DNA from: Shimia abyssi | Lineage (GTDB): Bacteria; Pseudomonadota; Alphaproteobacteria; Rhodobacterales; Rhodobacteraceae | Direction of reading: 5' to 3' | DNA length: 64,000 nt | Assembly (NCBI RefSeq): GCF_003014475.1 | Contig: NZ_PYGJ01000002.1 | Coordinates: 434,001 to 498,000, forward strand | In this document: positions 55,194 through 64,000 of the stretch, piece after piece | Layout of the letters: each line of letters starts with the position of its first letter | Numbering within the stretch: position 1 is the first letter of the stretch | Translations under genes and position numbers: made by a program | The notes under the pieces: model-generated | Told to the model about the DNA's origin: nothing | The model's input: only the letters and a program-made list of their open reading frames with translations | The model's database searches: none

Positions 55194-55778
55194 ATGACCA
55201 AAGCAAAACAGCAACGCACCTTAGAAACCCGCGCCCGTCTGGTGGCCGCTGCCCAAGCAGTGATCGAGGATGTTGGATACGAAGGGCTACGCGTGGACCA
55301 GGTCGTAAAAGGTGCAGGTGTGGCCAAGGGTACTTTCTTTGCCCATTTCCGCGACAAAGATGCGCTGATGGACCAACTGATCGGTGCGCGCATTGACGCA
55401 CATCTCGACCAGCTCGAAGCCCTGCCAGAGCCGCAAACCGTCGTCGAAATCGTCGAGGCACTTTTGCCGATGATGCGGTATATGACCTGCGAACGATATG
55501 TCTTTGACGTCATCCTTCGCTATTCGGGCGCTGCCGCAGTTGCAGAAATTGGACCGATCGCCAATACATTTGGACGCCATGCGCAAGTAATTGAACCCTG
55601 GTTTGTTCATGGTAATTTTCGCACCGACATAAAGCCCGATCTGATTTCAGAGGGCGTCATGGCCTTTGCGATCCAAGCCATGTCGCTCATGTTCTGCGCG
55701 CTACACAATGAAACCGACTTGCGCGCGCGCCTGACACTCTACCTTGACGCATGGCTCCAACCGCGCACCGTCTCGTAA
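55194..55778 (+). CDS. TetR-family transcriptional regulator
   Basis: A 194-residue regulator. The helix-turn-helix is at about residues 10-56 (TRARLVAAAQAVIEDVGYEGLRVDQVVKGAGVAKGTFFAHFRDKDALMDQL, read in parts), with the family GTFFAHF turn. The rest is an all-helical ligand and dimer domain with no recognisable ligand. It probably represses itself and the divergent quinone reductase via the three TGACC-N2-GGTCA sites. Start ATG at 55194. The copy-2 palindromic element begins at its stop codon. Confidence 0.92.
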   Translation: MTKAKQQRTLETRARLVAAAQAVIEDVGYEGLRVDQVVKGAGVAKGTFFAHFRDKDALMDQLIGARIDAHLDQLEALPEPQTVVEIVEALLPMMRYMTCERYVFDVILRYSGAAAVAEIGPIANTFGRHAQVIEPWFVHGNFRTDIKPDLISEGVMAFAIQAMSLMFCALHNETDLRARLTLYLDAWLQPRTVS

Positions 55779-55803
55779 GTCGGACAAAGTTGTCCGACCT
55801 ACC
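55773..55803. repeat. Palindromic element, copy 2 (at the TetR stop codon)
   Basis: The core at 55779-55798 has arms GTCGGACAA and TTGTCCGAC with AG at the centre, one base different from the copy-1 core. The flanks TCGTAA on the left and CTACC on the right match copy 1 (26600-26630, minus strand). Both copies start at the TAA stop codon of a gene. Confidence 0.8.
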
Positions 55804-55973
55804 GATCCCTCACCATACATCTGCAAAACGAACACCGCGGTTCATCTTCCTTTCTGGCGCAAAATGTTAACTCATCCCCGTAAGGTTTTCGTTGCAGAGC
55901 GCACCTCAAAGCGAAATAACGTGTGGCAGCACCTTTGGGGCACGCCCCAACCAATCTACGGAGAACGAAAGAC

Positions 55974-57182
55974 ATGACCCATATCGTTGTGGTCGGAGGC
56001 GGCCAAGCCAGTGAGAGCCTAGTTGCAAATTTACGGAAACACGGCTTTGACGGCCAGATCACACTCTTGTCGGACGAACCCACCCCACCATACCAGCGCC
56101 CTCCACTTTCCAAGGCCTATCTGCTTGGCGACATGACAAAAGAGCGCCTGCAATTACGCCCTGACAGCTTTTACGAAGACCAGAATATCACCCTGCGCCT
56201 GTCGACCCGTGTGACCGCGATCAATGCCCAGGCCAAAACCATTCGTACCGCCAATGATGTCATATCCTATGACCAGCTTGTGCTCACCACAGGCGCGACA
56301 CCGCGCCGCCTGCCCGCCGCGATAGGCGGCGAACTAGCGGGCGTTCACGTGGTGCGCAACCTCGCCGACGTGGATGGCATGGCGCCTTCGTTCAAACAAG
56401 GTGCCCGTGCCTTGATCGTCGGGGGCGGCTATATCGGACTCGAAGCGGCCGCCGTCGCCACCAAGCTTGGTGTTTCTGTCACCCTGGTCGAAATGTCCGA
56501 TCGTATTCTGCAACGTGTCGCTGCTCCAGAAACCAGCGCCTACTTCCGCGACTTACACACCAGTCACGGTGTCGAAATTCGCGAAGGCATCGGTCTCGAC
56601 CGGCTGGAAGGCGACGACAAAGTAACAAGCGCCAAGCTCAGCGACGGCACCGACATTCCGGTAGATTTCGTCATTGTGGGTGTTGGCGTGACACCGGGCA
56701 CCGAACTGGCCGAGGCCGCCGGGCTCGACATCCAAAATGGCATCAAGACCGATGCCCAAGGCCGCACTTCAGATCCCTCCATCTGGGCGGCTGGCGATTG
56801 CGCCAGCTTCCCATGGAAGGGCGGCCGCATTCGTCTTGAGAGCGTCCCAAACGCAATTGACCAAGCCGCTGTCATCGCGCAAAACATCATGGGTGCCGAA
56901 AAGGATTACGTTGCGACGCCTTGGTTCTGGTCCGATCAATACGACGTCAAACTTCAGATTGCAGGCCTGAATGCCGGTTACGATGCAATTGTCACCCGCC
57001 AAGGCGAGGGCAAAACCGCGTCCTTCTGGTACTATCATGGCGACACGCTCCTCGCCGTGGACGCCATGAACGACCCACGCGCCTATATGGTAGCCAAACG
57101 TCTGATCGAGGCGGGCAAATCTCCCGATCCCGCAAATGTCCGCAACCCGGATTTCCCGGCCAAAGACTTACTGAAAGCCTGA
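55974..57182 (+). CDS. Ferredoxin/rubredoxin reductase-like FAD oxidoreductase
   Basis: A 402-residue flavoprotein with the N-terminal FAD motif VVVGGGQASESLVANL, the PPYQRPPLSKAYL signature, a second NAD motif ALIVGGGYIGLEAAAVATKLG near residue 145 and GDCASFP for FAD, then a C-terminal reductase domain (FWSDQYDVKLQIAGL). It matches the ferredoxin reductases of oxygenase systems (BphA4, rubredoxin reductase type). Its partner is not known: no ferredoxin, rubredoxin or P450 is adjacent, but an AlkB is 30 kb away. The start at 55974 has CGGAGA about eight bases upstream. Confidence 0.9.
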   Translation: MTHIVVVGGGQASESLVANLRKHGFDGQITLLSDEPTPPYQRPPLSKAYLLGDMTKERLQLRPDSFYEDQNITLRLSTRVTAINAQAKTIRTANDVISYDQLVLTTGATPRRLPAAIGGELAGVHVVRNLADVDGMAPSFKQGARALIVGGGYIGLEAAAVATKLGVSVTLVEMSDRILQRVAAPETSAYFRDLHTSHGVEIREGIGLDRLEGDDKVTSAKLSDGTDIPVDFVIVGVGVTPGTELAEAAGLDIQNGIKTDAQGRTSDPSIWAAGDCASFPWKGGRIRLESVPNAIDQAAVIAQNIMGAEKDYVATPWFWSDQYDVKLQIAGLNAGYDAIVTRQGEGKTASFWYYHGDTLLAVDAMNDPRAYMVAKRLIEAGKSPDPANVRNPDFPAKDLLKA

Positions 57183-57267
57183 AACAGCCTAACGATTTGC
57201 ATTCGGATCAATTCCAAGACGTCCACCCTCGGGGCAGCGGCATGCCCTGAGGCCGCTGGTCACTGCC

Positions 57268-59130
57268 TCAAACGCGCACATTTGCACGCGGACAGCAAAA
57301 CCAGTGCAAGACATACTGCTCCGGCGGATCATTCTCCGATCTCTCGGACTGGCCTATGTATCTGATAGACTGCTCCAACTCGTGCGAAAGTGCATATTTG
57401 GGCCGTTGGGACGAAATCCACTCGACCACACTCCGCGCCAACGTGTTATAATCTGAATCGATGATCCTGCCGTACTTGGTCCTTTGCACAATTACCGCCG
57501 CTGCGAACAAGAAAACGCTCACGCGCTCTGCATCATCGCGCCCAGCCAACATCAGCTTAGGGTCCGCCAATAGCTCCAAAAAGTACCTTTAACGGATGTC
57601 CAAGACGCCTTCTGCCGATCGTAATCACGACACAAATGGGCGGGCACTGACAGCGTAGCAAGAAAGTCCAGAGCATCCGGTGCCGTGGCAAGAAAACTGT
57701 GAAGATCTGGACGATGCAGCCCAAGTATTTCAGCGGACTCGGACCAATCCTGATAGGCTTTGGCAAACTCTCATGCCGCAGGTCCAGCTTCTAGGCATAT
57801 CGAAAACCTGCTTCAAAACTCTGGAAAATGGCGTCCTGCTGCTTTGGCTGAACAAGCAGGCCTCGCAATATATCTGGCTCATCTGGCAATTCAGCTGTCC
57901 CCAAAGTCGGATTGAAATCTTCTTCGGCTTTGCTTTGCGCCAACAGCCGGGCAAACACGGTTTCGATTGGATCTCCTACAACATGCGTCTCTCCGAGCGC
58001 AACAAGCCCGGACAGCCAATTATAGGGTAGATGCTGTTTCAGGTAATGCGCGCGCCCAGATCCGTTGATCGCTCATAAAACACACCATCTCATTCAACCC
58101 GCTAGTCCGCAACCGCGCATCCCGCGCCGTCATAACCAGTCGTTTTGAAACAGTGACCCTCAGCAATTCCCTGCGCTCCGTCAACGCGGACTCCTCCGAC
58201 GTCCCGGCAAGCTCATCCAGCATTTTGAGGCATTTGAGCGCACTGTAAGCTGTTTCCCTTTGCACCTTCCTCTTGTCATTGAATGCCTGCTTAGCACATA
58301 CCCGGCCCGCCTCATTCGCTGCACGAAACCCATGCTCTGACCTGTACCAATCGTGGGTAGCAGCGCGCACTTTCAAGCTCTCAAGTCGTTCAATCAAATT
58401 TATCGTCGCAAAAGATCGGGACAATCGTTTGGCCGTGTCCAACACCGAAATCGCGCGCGGATAGGCGTCAAGCTTTGCATTGGCCCACCCCATGGATTCG
58501 CATCACTCAGCATTGTCATGCCACGCAGGTTTGGCCGCGTCGTAGATCGCATTTATTTCAGAAACGAGACCATCCCGCGTCTGAAGCACACTTCCCACGT
58601 CGCGCTCGATATTGATGGCCGCTTTGCGGGCATGAGCGGCGGAATAATAATGCGCACGCTGACGGAACTCGCTTTGTTCCCGAACCGCGCAAACACTGCC
58701 ATACGCATGTGATGAACTGCATCACCAAATCGATTTCCGTTCAACATGCTGTCGTAGAACTCCTTGGCAAACAGCAACGCAGCCCATCATCCACGACCCA
58801 ACCCGCCGCAATGACCGCGCGCGCACCTTTCCCGATCAGCGTCTGCGACAGGTTCGCCGCGATCGGAGAGGCGTTCTCTTCCAAGCAGCCTAGATGGCAA
58901 CAATTGAGAAACACAAACTTGGGAACAAACCGCATATTGCGCAATTCCGCAGAGGTCAGGCCGATCCCGCCCGATAGGACCAGCCCTGCCCGTTGTCCAA
59001 TAGCAGACTCCTGCAATATTCTGTGTGCTGCAATGTGCATGATCTTGAACGGGTGCGGCATCACCCGTTCATACCCCATAAAAGCACCAACCAGACCGGC
59101 CTGAGCAGCAAGTTCACAAAGAAACTTTTA
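57268..59130 (-). pseudogene. CHAT-domain protein with helical repeats, broken by several frameshifts
   Basis: Read leftwards, a CHAT protease domain is visible: HIAAHR (catalytic His) at about 59040, VLSGGIGLTSAELRNMRFV, then VFLNCCHLG (catalytic Cys), and GWVVDDG. The frame is lost at the GGG at 58784-58786, where one lost G would restore AALLFAKEFYDSMLNG in the next frame. The reading then shifts again near 58680, a TGA interrupts at 58505-58503, and further shifts occur in the GCGCGC run near 58050, near 57790, and at the A/T run 57578-57582. Tails such as AIYDAAKPAWHDNAE and GWANAKLDAYPRAISVL suggest TPR-like helices. The N-terminal part is missing, as a stop lies just upstream of 59130. 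Confidence 0.8.
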
Positions 59131-59192
59131 GGGCGTTCGTTTTGGGGGATCAGCTGCTAACAGCTATGACCGTTAACAACCTGTTGCAACAG

Positions 59193-59222
59193 GGGCCAAC
59201 CGAACGGGGCATAGGTTGGCCC
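59193..59222 (-). terminator. Hairpin after the ThDP-enzyme gene, probable terminator
   Basis: Minus-strand stem GGGCCAACC (59222-59214) with GGTTGGCCC (59201-59193), 12-base loop, eight bases after the stop codon. No T run follows, so termination would depend on Rho or be partial. Confidence 0.5.
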
Positions 59223-59229
59223 TGATTTC

Positions 59230-61023
59230 CTAGGTTGCGACGTGGCTCACATCTTCGTCTGGGCTATAAATGTCGAGGATATTCCAGTGGCCGGTTGTAG
59301 GCGTCGGGTTATTGATCATCGCGACATCCAGAACTGTTGGCCTTCCGCTGGCAATTGCGGCCTCAAGCGCGGGTTTAAGCTGTTCTGCGCTCTCAATCTT
59401 CACGCCATCGGCTCCATACGCGCGTGCAATCACAGCATAGTCGGGACCGAATTCAGGTGCACCGGCTTCGCCGGGATGCAATGTTCCATAGGTCAGGCCG
59501 TAGTGAGCCTTTTGTAGGCCAGCAATGGTACCAAAGGCATTGTTGTTCATCACCAACCAGATGATACCCAAGCCCTGTTCAACTGCTGTTGCCAGCATAG
59601 CCGGGTTCTGGCCAAAACCGCCGTCTCCAACAAGGCTCAGCACCACGCGTTCTGGTGCTGCGGTCTTAGCGCCAATTGCACTGGGAGGACCAAATCCCAT
59701 GGTGGCAAAACCGCCGGGTGTCAGGATCGATCCTGGGGTCAAGATGTCAAACTGCTGGCCAACGCCGTTTTTGTTCCAGCCCACATCAGTGGTAATAATC
59801 GCGTCATCCGGCAACGCAGCGCGCGTGTCGGCCAAAATGCGTTCAGGCATCATCGGGAACGCATCAGACGTCTGGTTAGCCACATTCGAGGCCTTAAACG
59901 CTGAGCGGAAATTGGCGATCTTCTGCGCCAGACCGGGGCGCCGAAATCCGTCGGGATACATTTCCCTTGCCACTCGCGCCAGAACGCGCAGAGCGTTTTT
60001 GGCATCGGCCACAGCCCCGATTTCGGTGGGGTAGTTGCGACCGATTTCCGACGGTTCAATGTCGATATGGATAACTTTGGTCTTGTCGTCCTTACCACCA
60101 ATGTTGAACGTGTAACCGGGATACCAACTGGAACAGTCGGCCTCTTTGAATCGGGTGCCAATAGCTAGGATATAGTCGGCATTCAAACACGTCTGATTTA
60201 CCAGTTCCGTGCCCCAGAAACCCGTCATACCCATGACCAGCGGATGGTCATCGCGCAAGGCACCTTTGCCCATCAAAGAATGCGCAACAGGCAGCCCCAT
60301 ATGGTCCACAAGCTCGCGCAATTCTTCCGAGGCTTTCGCCAACAGGATACCGCCACCAACATAGGCTACAGGGTTTTCCGCTTTAGCCAGCCGCGAAATA
60401 ATTTTGCGCGCGGTTTCGTCATCCAGAGAAGGTTTCAGCAACGCCCGCGTGTTTTGCGTCACGCGATCAAAGGTCGACCCATCGATAACTTCCGAGAAGA
60501 TATCCATCGGCACATTGACCAGAACCGGACCGGGTTGACCACTTTCGGCAAGATGGAAAGCTTTTTCCAGAATTTCGGCCATCAAGTCGGCGCGGTCCAC
60601 GCGCCATGCGCGTTTCACGAACGGGCGATAGATTTCGTACTGAGCTGCATCGGCATGCAAGTTCACCTCTTGGTGGGGGTGCTTGCCATAATAGTGAGTG
60701 GGAATGTCCCCGGCGATGACAACCATGGGAATACAGTCAAGCGCTGCATTCGCGACTCCGGTGGCACAGTTGGTCAGTCCCGGCGAGAGGTGAGAGAGCA
60801 CCACCGAGGCCCTTCCGGTCACACGCGCGTATCCATCTGCGGCATGGCTGGCAATCTGCTCGTGACGCACGTTAACAAATTCGATCGGGCTTTCAGCAAG
60901 CGCCGCCAACACCGCGATATTTGTGTGACCGCAGAGGCCAAAGATATGCTTGATATCGCGCTGTTCCAAATAGTCAACAAGGTGTTCAGCGACCGTTTTA
61001 GTGTTTACGTGTGAACCGTCCAT
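59230..61023 (-). CDS. ThDP-dependent enzyme, acetolactate-synthase-like
   Basis: A 597-residue thiamine-diphosphate enzyme. The catalytic Glu is in VRHEQIASHAADGYARVTG near residue 53, the middle FAD-like domain follows, and the ThDP motif GDGGFGQNPAMLATAVEQGLGIIWLVMNNNAFG (residues about 455-488, read in parts) has the GDG...NN pattern. It resembles large ThDP lyases and decarboxylases, but which 2-oxo or 2-hydroxyacyl substrate it takes is unclear; the gene is not a canonical ilvB because there is no ilvH partner. Its start overlaps the aldehyde dehydrogenase stop (TAATG), so the two are co-translated. Start: the ATG at 61023 with GAGG seven bases before. Confidence 0.85.
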   Translation of the reverse strand: MDGSHVNTKTVAEHLVDYLEQRDIKHIFGLCGHTNIAVLAALAESPIEFVNVRHEQIASHAADGYARVTGRASVVLSHLSPGLTNCATGVANAALDCIPMVVIAGDIPTHYYGKHPHQEVNLHADAAQYEIYRPFVKRAWRVDRADLMAEILEKAFHLAESGQPGPVLVNVPMDIFSEVIDGSTFDRVTQNTRALLKPSLDDETARKIISRLAKAENPVAYVGGGILLAKASEELRELVDHMGLPVAHSLMGKGALRDDHPLVMGMTGFWGTELVNQTCLNADYILAIGTRFKEADCSSWYPGYTFNIGGKDDKTKVIHIDIEPSEIGRNYPTEIGAVADAKNALRVLARVAREMYPDGFRRPGLAQKIANFRSAFKASNVANQTSDAFPMMPERILADTRAALPDDAIITTDVGWNKNGVGQQFDILTPGSILTPGGFATMGFGPPSAIGAKTAAPERVVLSLVGDGGFGQNPAMLATAVEQGLGIIWLVMNNNAFGTIAGLQKAHYGLTYGTLHPGEAGAPEFGPDYAVIARAYGADGVKIESAEQLKPALEAAIASGRPTVLDVAMINNPTPTTGHWNILDIYSPDEDVSHVAT

Positions 61024-62432
61024 TACGCGACCTCCTGACCAAAGAACTCACCGAACAGCTCTTCCTCAGAAGGGCGATCTTCGGGGATCGGGCGGCTAAC
61101 CCAAGTGTAGTTCATCATGTGTTTCATAGTGACGTTTTCGTTGGTGATGTTGCCACCCCAGATGCCGCAACCCAGCGAAGAGGTCATCGGCATACCATTG
61201 GTCCAGGCGCCAGCGTTGGCTTTGGATTGCGGCTGGCGCACCATCATGCGGCTAACGGGCGCGCAACGGGCAAGTGCGTCGATATTATCATCATCGTGGC
61301 TGTAGATTCCGCAGGAATGGCCTTTACCGCCGATGGCATAAATCTGGCTGACCGTGTCCAACGCGTCATCAAAGGTCTCAAAATGATAAAGCGCCATCAG
61401 CGTAGTCAGCTTTTCTTTTGAAAACTTGTGCTCAGCTCCGATCTGTCCCTGATTTTCCACCATCAAGAATTTTCGATCCTCGGGGATCGAGAACCCAGCG
61501 AAATCAGCTGTTTGCTGTGGTTTGCAAGCGATGGTCGGAAAAGTGCGGTTGCCTTTGTCATCCCACATGGCGCGTTCCAACAGGGCCTTTTCTTCTGCGT
61601 TGCACAGGTAACCGCCTTCAGCCTCAAGAGCGGCAACCATGTCGCCATAGACCGATTTCTGGATGATGATATTTCCGTCAGCCGAGCAGCCCGATCCAAA
61701 GTCAGAGGTCTTCGAAATGCGAGTGTTCATCGCGGCGATGTCCAGATCAGCGGTTTCGTCAATCACGATAGATGAATTGCCAGCGCCGACACCATACGCC
61801 GGACGCCCTGAGGAATACGCCGCCTTGACCATCGGTTTCCCGCCCGTGGCGAGCGTCAAGTCACATTCCTCCATAAGGTGTTGCGTCATCGGGATCGAAG
61901 GCTGTCGGATGGATTGGAACAGATCTTTTGGCGCGCCCACCGCTTCACAGGCCGCGCGCATGGCTTCGACCATCTCGAACGTCGTCTGAGCGGTGCGCGG
62001 GTGGGGCGAAAAGATCACCGCATTGCGCGCATTGGCCGAGGACACGCCTGTGACAGGAGGCGTCATCGCCGGATTGGTCATCGGCACCAGCGAGGCAATC
62101 ACCCCTGCAGGTTTGGCATATTTGACCAATCCTTTGGCCTCATCCACTTCTACAACGCCGGTCGAGGGCGTGCGCAGCACATCACGCAAAACCATATGGA
62201 TTTTGAAACGTTTCCCGGGGCGACCTTCGCGGTCACCTATGGCGCTTTCATCTACGCCCTGCTGTGCAAGTCGGGTGAAGGTCTTTTCGTTTCCGGCGTA
62301 CCAAGCAATTGCCTGACTCAAGCGGTTCAGATCTTCTTGGCTCCAGTTTTCGATTTCAGCCATGGCGTTGCGGGCGCGCGCAATCATATCCGCGACTTCA
62401 ACGCGTTCTTGTTCTGTCAATTCTCGTGCCAT
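61023..62432 (-). CDS. CoA-acylating aldehyde dehydrogenase, SauS/EutE-like
   Basis: A 469-residue aldehyde dehydrogenase of the CoA-acylating group. It shows the N-terminal helices, GVIASLVPMTNPAMTPPVTG, VIFSPHPRTAQTT, LATGGKPMVKAAYSSGRPAYGVGAGNSSIVID (read in parts) and the catalytic Cys in SDFGSGCSADGN near residue 240. Members include the sulfoacetaldehyde dehydrogenase SauS and the acetaldehyde dehydrogenase EutE. Which aldehyde is used is unknown here; the ThDP enzyme downstream may supply it. The gene is between the TIM-barrel gene and the ThDP gene, 27 bases from the former. Confidence 0.88.
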   Translation of the reverse strand: MARELTEQERVEVADMIARARNAMAEIENWSQEDLNRLSQAIAWYAGNEKTFTRLAQQGVDESAIGDREGRPGKRFKIHMVLRDVLRTPSTGVVEVDEAKGLVKYAKPAGVIASLVPMTNPAMTPPVTGVSSANARNAVIFSPHPRTAQTTFEMVEAMRAACEAVGAPKDLFQSIRQPSIPMTQHLMEECDLTLATGGKPMVKAAYSSGRPAYGVGAGNSSIVIDETADLDIAAMNTRISKTSDFGSGCSADGNIIIQKSVYGDMVAALEAEGGYLCNAEEKALLERAMWDDKGNRTFPTIACKPQQTADFAGFSIPEDRKFLMVENQGQIGAEHKFSKEKLTTLMALYHFETFDDALDTVSQIYAIGGKGHSCGIYSHDDDNIDALARCAPVSRMMVRQPQSKANAGAWTNGMPMTSSLGCGIWGGNITNENVTMKHMMNYTWVSRPIPEDRPSEEELFGEFFGQEVA

Positions 62433-62459
62433 GAGGCATCCTCTGTTTTCTGAATAGGG

Positions 62460-63323
62460 TCAGGCCGCCAGTCGATTGACTTCGCGGCGTTTTGAGCGGG
62501 CAGACCCAAAGGTCTGTTTTGCATGGGTCAGGCAGCGCCGCGCGTGCTCTTCATAGCCAAGCTCAGCCACACGGCTCTGGTTAGGGAGTTCGATGGAGTA
62601 ATTCATAGGCGGACATCGCTCAATGACACCGGAAAAGTCGATCCAACCTTCTCCGGGATACAGCCGTGCATCACGCGCCAACTGGATCATGCCTTCGCGA
62701 GTGTCCGCGATACCGGGTAGGCAGTCCGAAATGTGCAGGAAATGAAGCCACTCGGGCGGCACATGCAGCAACTCACCAAGATCTACGCGCGACAAATGCA
62801 GATAAAGGGTATCGACAAGGATGCCACCATTGGGTCGATCCGCTGCCCGCACGATGTCGAGCACTTCGTCCAATGTTCTCAGGCGCGAAAATGACGGAAA
62901 CTCAAGATCAATGGTCAGTCCAAAGGGCGCGGCTAGGTCACATGTTTCTGCATACACATCCAGCAAGAAATTGCGGTCGTCACGCCGGGTGGTCCAAGCT
63001 GACATAATCATGTGCCCTGCGCCCAGCTCCCCCCCCAGTTCAAGTGCGGGCTCAAATGATCGGGGATCGCAATCCTCGGTGATGCGCGCTAACTCGATAT
63101 CCAGCACCTTAAGTCCAGTTGTGCTCAGAGCGGTCTTGGTCGCTTGCACCTGCGCTTTTTCCAAGGGCGAATGAGAAAACTCGCCGGGAACATTCATTGG
63201 GATGAACCGCGGGCTGATCGCGTCGTATCCAGCCCGCGCCGCGACATAGACCAGCTCTGCGGGGGTGCAATTGATCAGTGTTAGATGTGCCAACGAATAA
63301 AGCGGGTCGTTTAGGTGCAGCAT
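62460..63323 (-). CDS. Sugar-phosphate isomerase/epimerase-like TIM-barrel protein
   Basis: A 287-residue xylose-isomerase-like TIM barrel (AP endonuclease 2 family fold). Barrel strands and metal-ligand candidates are seen in VYVAARAGYDAISPRFIP, VLDIELARITED, GAGHMIMSAW, LTIDLEFPSFSRL, GILVDTLYLHLS, LHFLHISDCLPG and YSIELPNQSRV. The substrate is not known. The start at 63323 (ATGCTGCACC) was chosen over TTG at 63335. It is the second gene of the cluster and follows a 246-base gap after the citrate-synthase-like gene, which is transcribed in the same direction. Confidence 0.8.
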   Translation of the reverse strand: MLHLNDPLYSLAHLTLINCTPAELVYVAARAGYDAISPRFIPMNVPGEFSHSPLEKAQVQATKTALSTTGLKVLDIELARITEDCDPRSFEPALELGGELGAGHMIMSAWTTRRDDRNFLLDVYAETCDLAAPFGLTIDLEFPSFSRLRTLDEVLDIVRAADRPNGGILVDTLYLHLSRVDLGELLHVPPEWLHFLHISDCLPGIADTREGMIQLARDARLYPGEGWIDFSGVIERCPPMNYSIELPNQSRVAELGYEEHARRCLTHAKQTFGSARSKRREVNRLAA

Positions 63324-63569
63324 TTCGGGGTCCAATAATCAGGCTTATATCAACCTACGTTTTAAAAAATATCAGACATTTTATAAAACATCAATATTTT
63401 TCTGCCTGGCTATTTGGACTCATCGAATTGTTCGAATAACCTCCCAGAAACAACTCACCCTGCTCCGGATTTTATCATCCTTTACAGAAACTTAGCGAAC
63501 AGCATTACCCAACCGATGTCCGTACAAGGATGGCATTTGGCCTAAACTCGAAATCCGCCTGCTCTCATC

Positions 63570-64000
63570 TCAGGTTTTGTCTTCGTACAGCGGTAGAAAA
63601 CGGGGCGGCATAGGGCCTTTGTTTCGCCCGCCCTGCTGCATCTGTTCCCAACCATGCGACAGCACACCAACTGACCGCGACAGACAAAACAATCCGCGTG
63701 ACAGCGGTGGAGGAAAGCCAAGCTCACAAAAGATCACGGCCGTGGCGCCATCGATGTTCATGGCAATCTCGATGCCGCGCTGACGGCCGATCTCGGCCTG
63801 TACCGCCTCGCCGATATCTGCAAACATACCATCTACTGTACCAGTGCTGGCAGCCTCGCGAACCATAGCCATCAAGCGAGGCGCACGAGGATCAACCGGC
63901 TTGTGAAATCGGTGACCAAAGCCCGAGACGATCTTGCCATATGTTTCGCGCCAATGGGCGATGCCATCTCGCGTTGCGTCATTTAGATTGACACCAGCGT
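63570..64000 (-). CDS. Citrate-synthase-superfamily protein, citryl-CoA lyase-like (partial)
   Basis: Only the C-terminal 142 codons are in the window; the gene continues past 64000. The visible part has VSGFGHRFHKPVDPRAPRLM with the family's conserved GHRFHK-like His, GIEIAMNIDGATAVIFCELG and GFPPPLSRGLFCLSRSVGVLSHGWEQMQQGG, read in parts. It ends after PRFLPLYEDKT. The GHxxHKxxDPR pattern belongs to citrate synthases and citryl-CoA lyases; the short C-terminal tail suits the lyase group. It leads the cluster and would use an acyl-CoA, fitting the CoA-acylating dehydrogenase downstream. The 246-base gap after it holds no recognised feature. Confidence 0.8.
   Translation of the reverse strand, partial: AGVNLNDATRDGIAHWRETYGKIVSGFGHRFHKPVDPRAPRLMAMVREAASTGTVDGMFADIGEAVQAEIGRQRGIEIAMNIDGATAVIFCELGFPPPLSRGLFCLSRSVGVLSHGWEQMQQGGRNKGPMPPRFLPLYEDKT

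Overview
The window looks like chromosomal DNA of a marine alphaproteobacterium of the Roseobacter group (Rhodobacteraceae). This rests on protein content rather than any rRNA: a CcrM-type GANTC methyltransferase, a CenR-like response regulator, LptE and DUF3576 around leuS, a DUF2125 protein, a MoxR/DUF58/DUF4159 cluster, a saccharopine-dehydrogenase pair and an AlkB hydroxylase. The genus cannot be fixed from this window. Genes are dense, often joined by ATGA/GTGA/TAATG overlaps. No tRNA, rRNA, CRISPR array, insertion sequence or prophage was seen.

Layout. 1-6.2 kb: a thioredoxin-like protein (cut by the window edge), xthA, a candidate small RNA, the CenR-like regulator, ribA, an L,D-transpeptidase-like gene, a YggS-type PLP protein and a porin. 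6.2-16 kb: DUF3576 lipoprotein, a glycosyltransferase on the opposite strand, then leuS-lptE-holA, a GST, a flavoprotein, and an enoyl-CoA hydratase/SDR pair. 16-25.4 kb: DUF2125, pmbA, an inositol-monophosphatase-family gene, a glutamine amidotransferase, waaA-lpxK (lipid A/Kdo), a DsbA-like thiol oxidoreductase with a DUF721 gene, and mutY. 25.4-34 kb: alkB, a membrane class III cyclase, ccrM, rnhB, two small secreted proteins, a membrane-anchored winged-helix protein, a DUF427-cyclase fusion and rppH. 34-49 kb: two tandem DUF1254/DUF1214 secreted proteins, ctpA-envC-gpmI, the moxR-DUF58-DUF4159-membrane-protein operon, DUF1285, and a hydroxypyruvate-isomerase-like gene. 49-57 kb: a CHMI-like gene, polA, the two saccharopine dehydrogenases, a flavodoxin-fold quinone reductase with its divergent TetR regulator and three operator palindromes, and a ferredoxin-reductase-like flavoprotein. 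57.2-59.1 kb is a heavily frameshifted CHAT-domain pseudogene. 59.2-64 kb is a catabolic cluster: a ThDP-dependent enzyme, a CoA-acylating aldehyde dehydrogenase, a TIM-barrel isomerase and a citrate-synthase/citryl-CoA-lyase-like protein cut by the window end.

How they fit together. Much of the window is core housekeeping plus envelope biogenesis (LptE, WaaA, LpxK, porin, CtpA, EnvC, L,D-transpeptidase, MoxR cluster) and genome maintenance (XthA, HolA, MutY, PolA, RNase HII, CcrM). Points that most deserve attention are a roughly 115-nt candidate sRNA with its own promoter and three hairpins next to cenR, a DUF427-class III cyclase fusion beside a membrane winged-helix protein, a shared palindromic element placed exactly at the stop codons of two unrelated genes, the GANTC cluster upstream of ccrM, and the ThDP/aldehyde dehydrogenase/isomerase/citryl-CoA-lyase-like cluster whose substrate is not evident.
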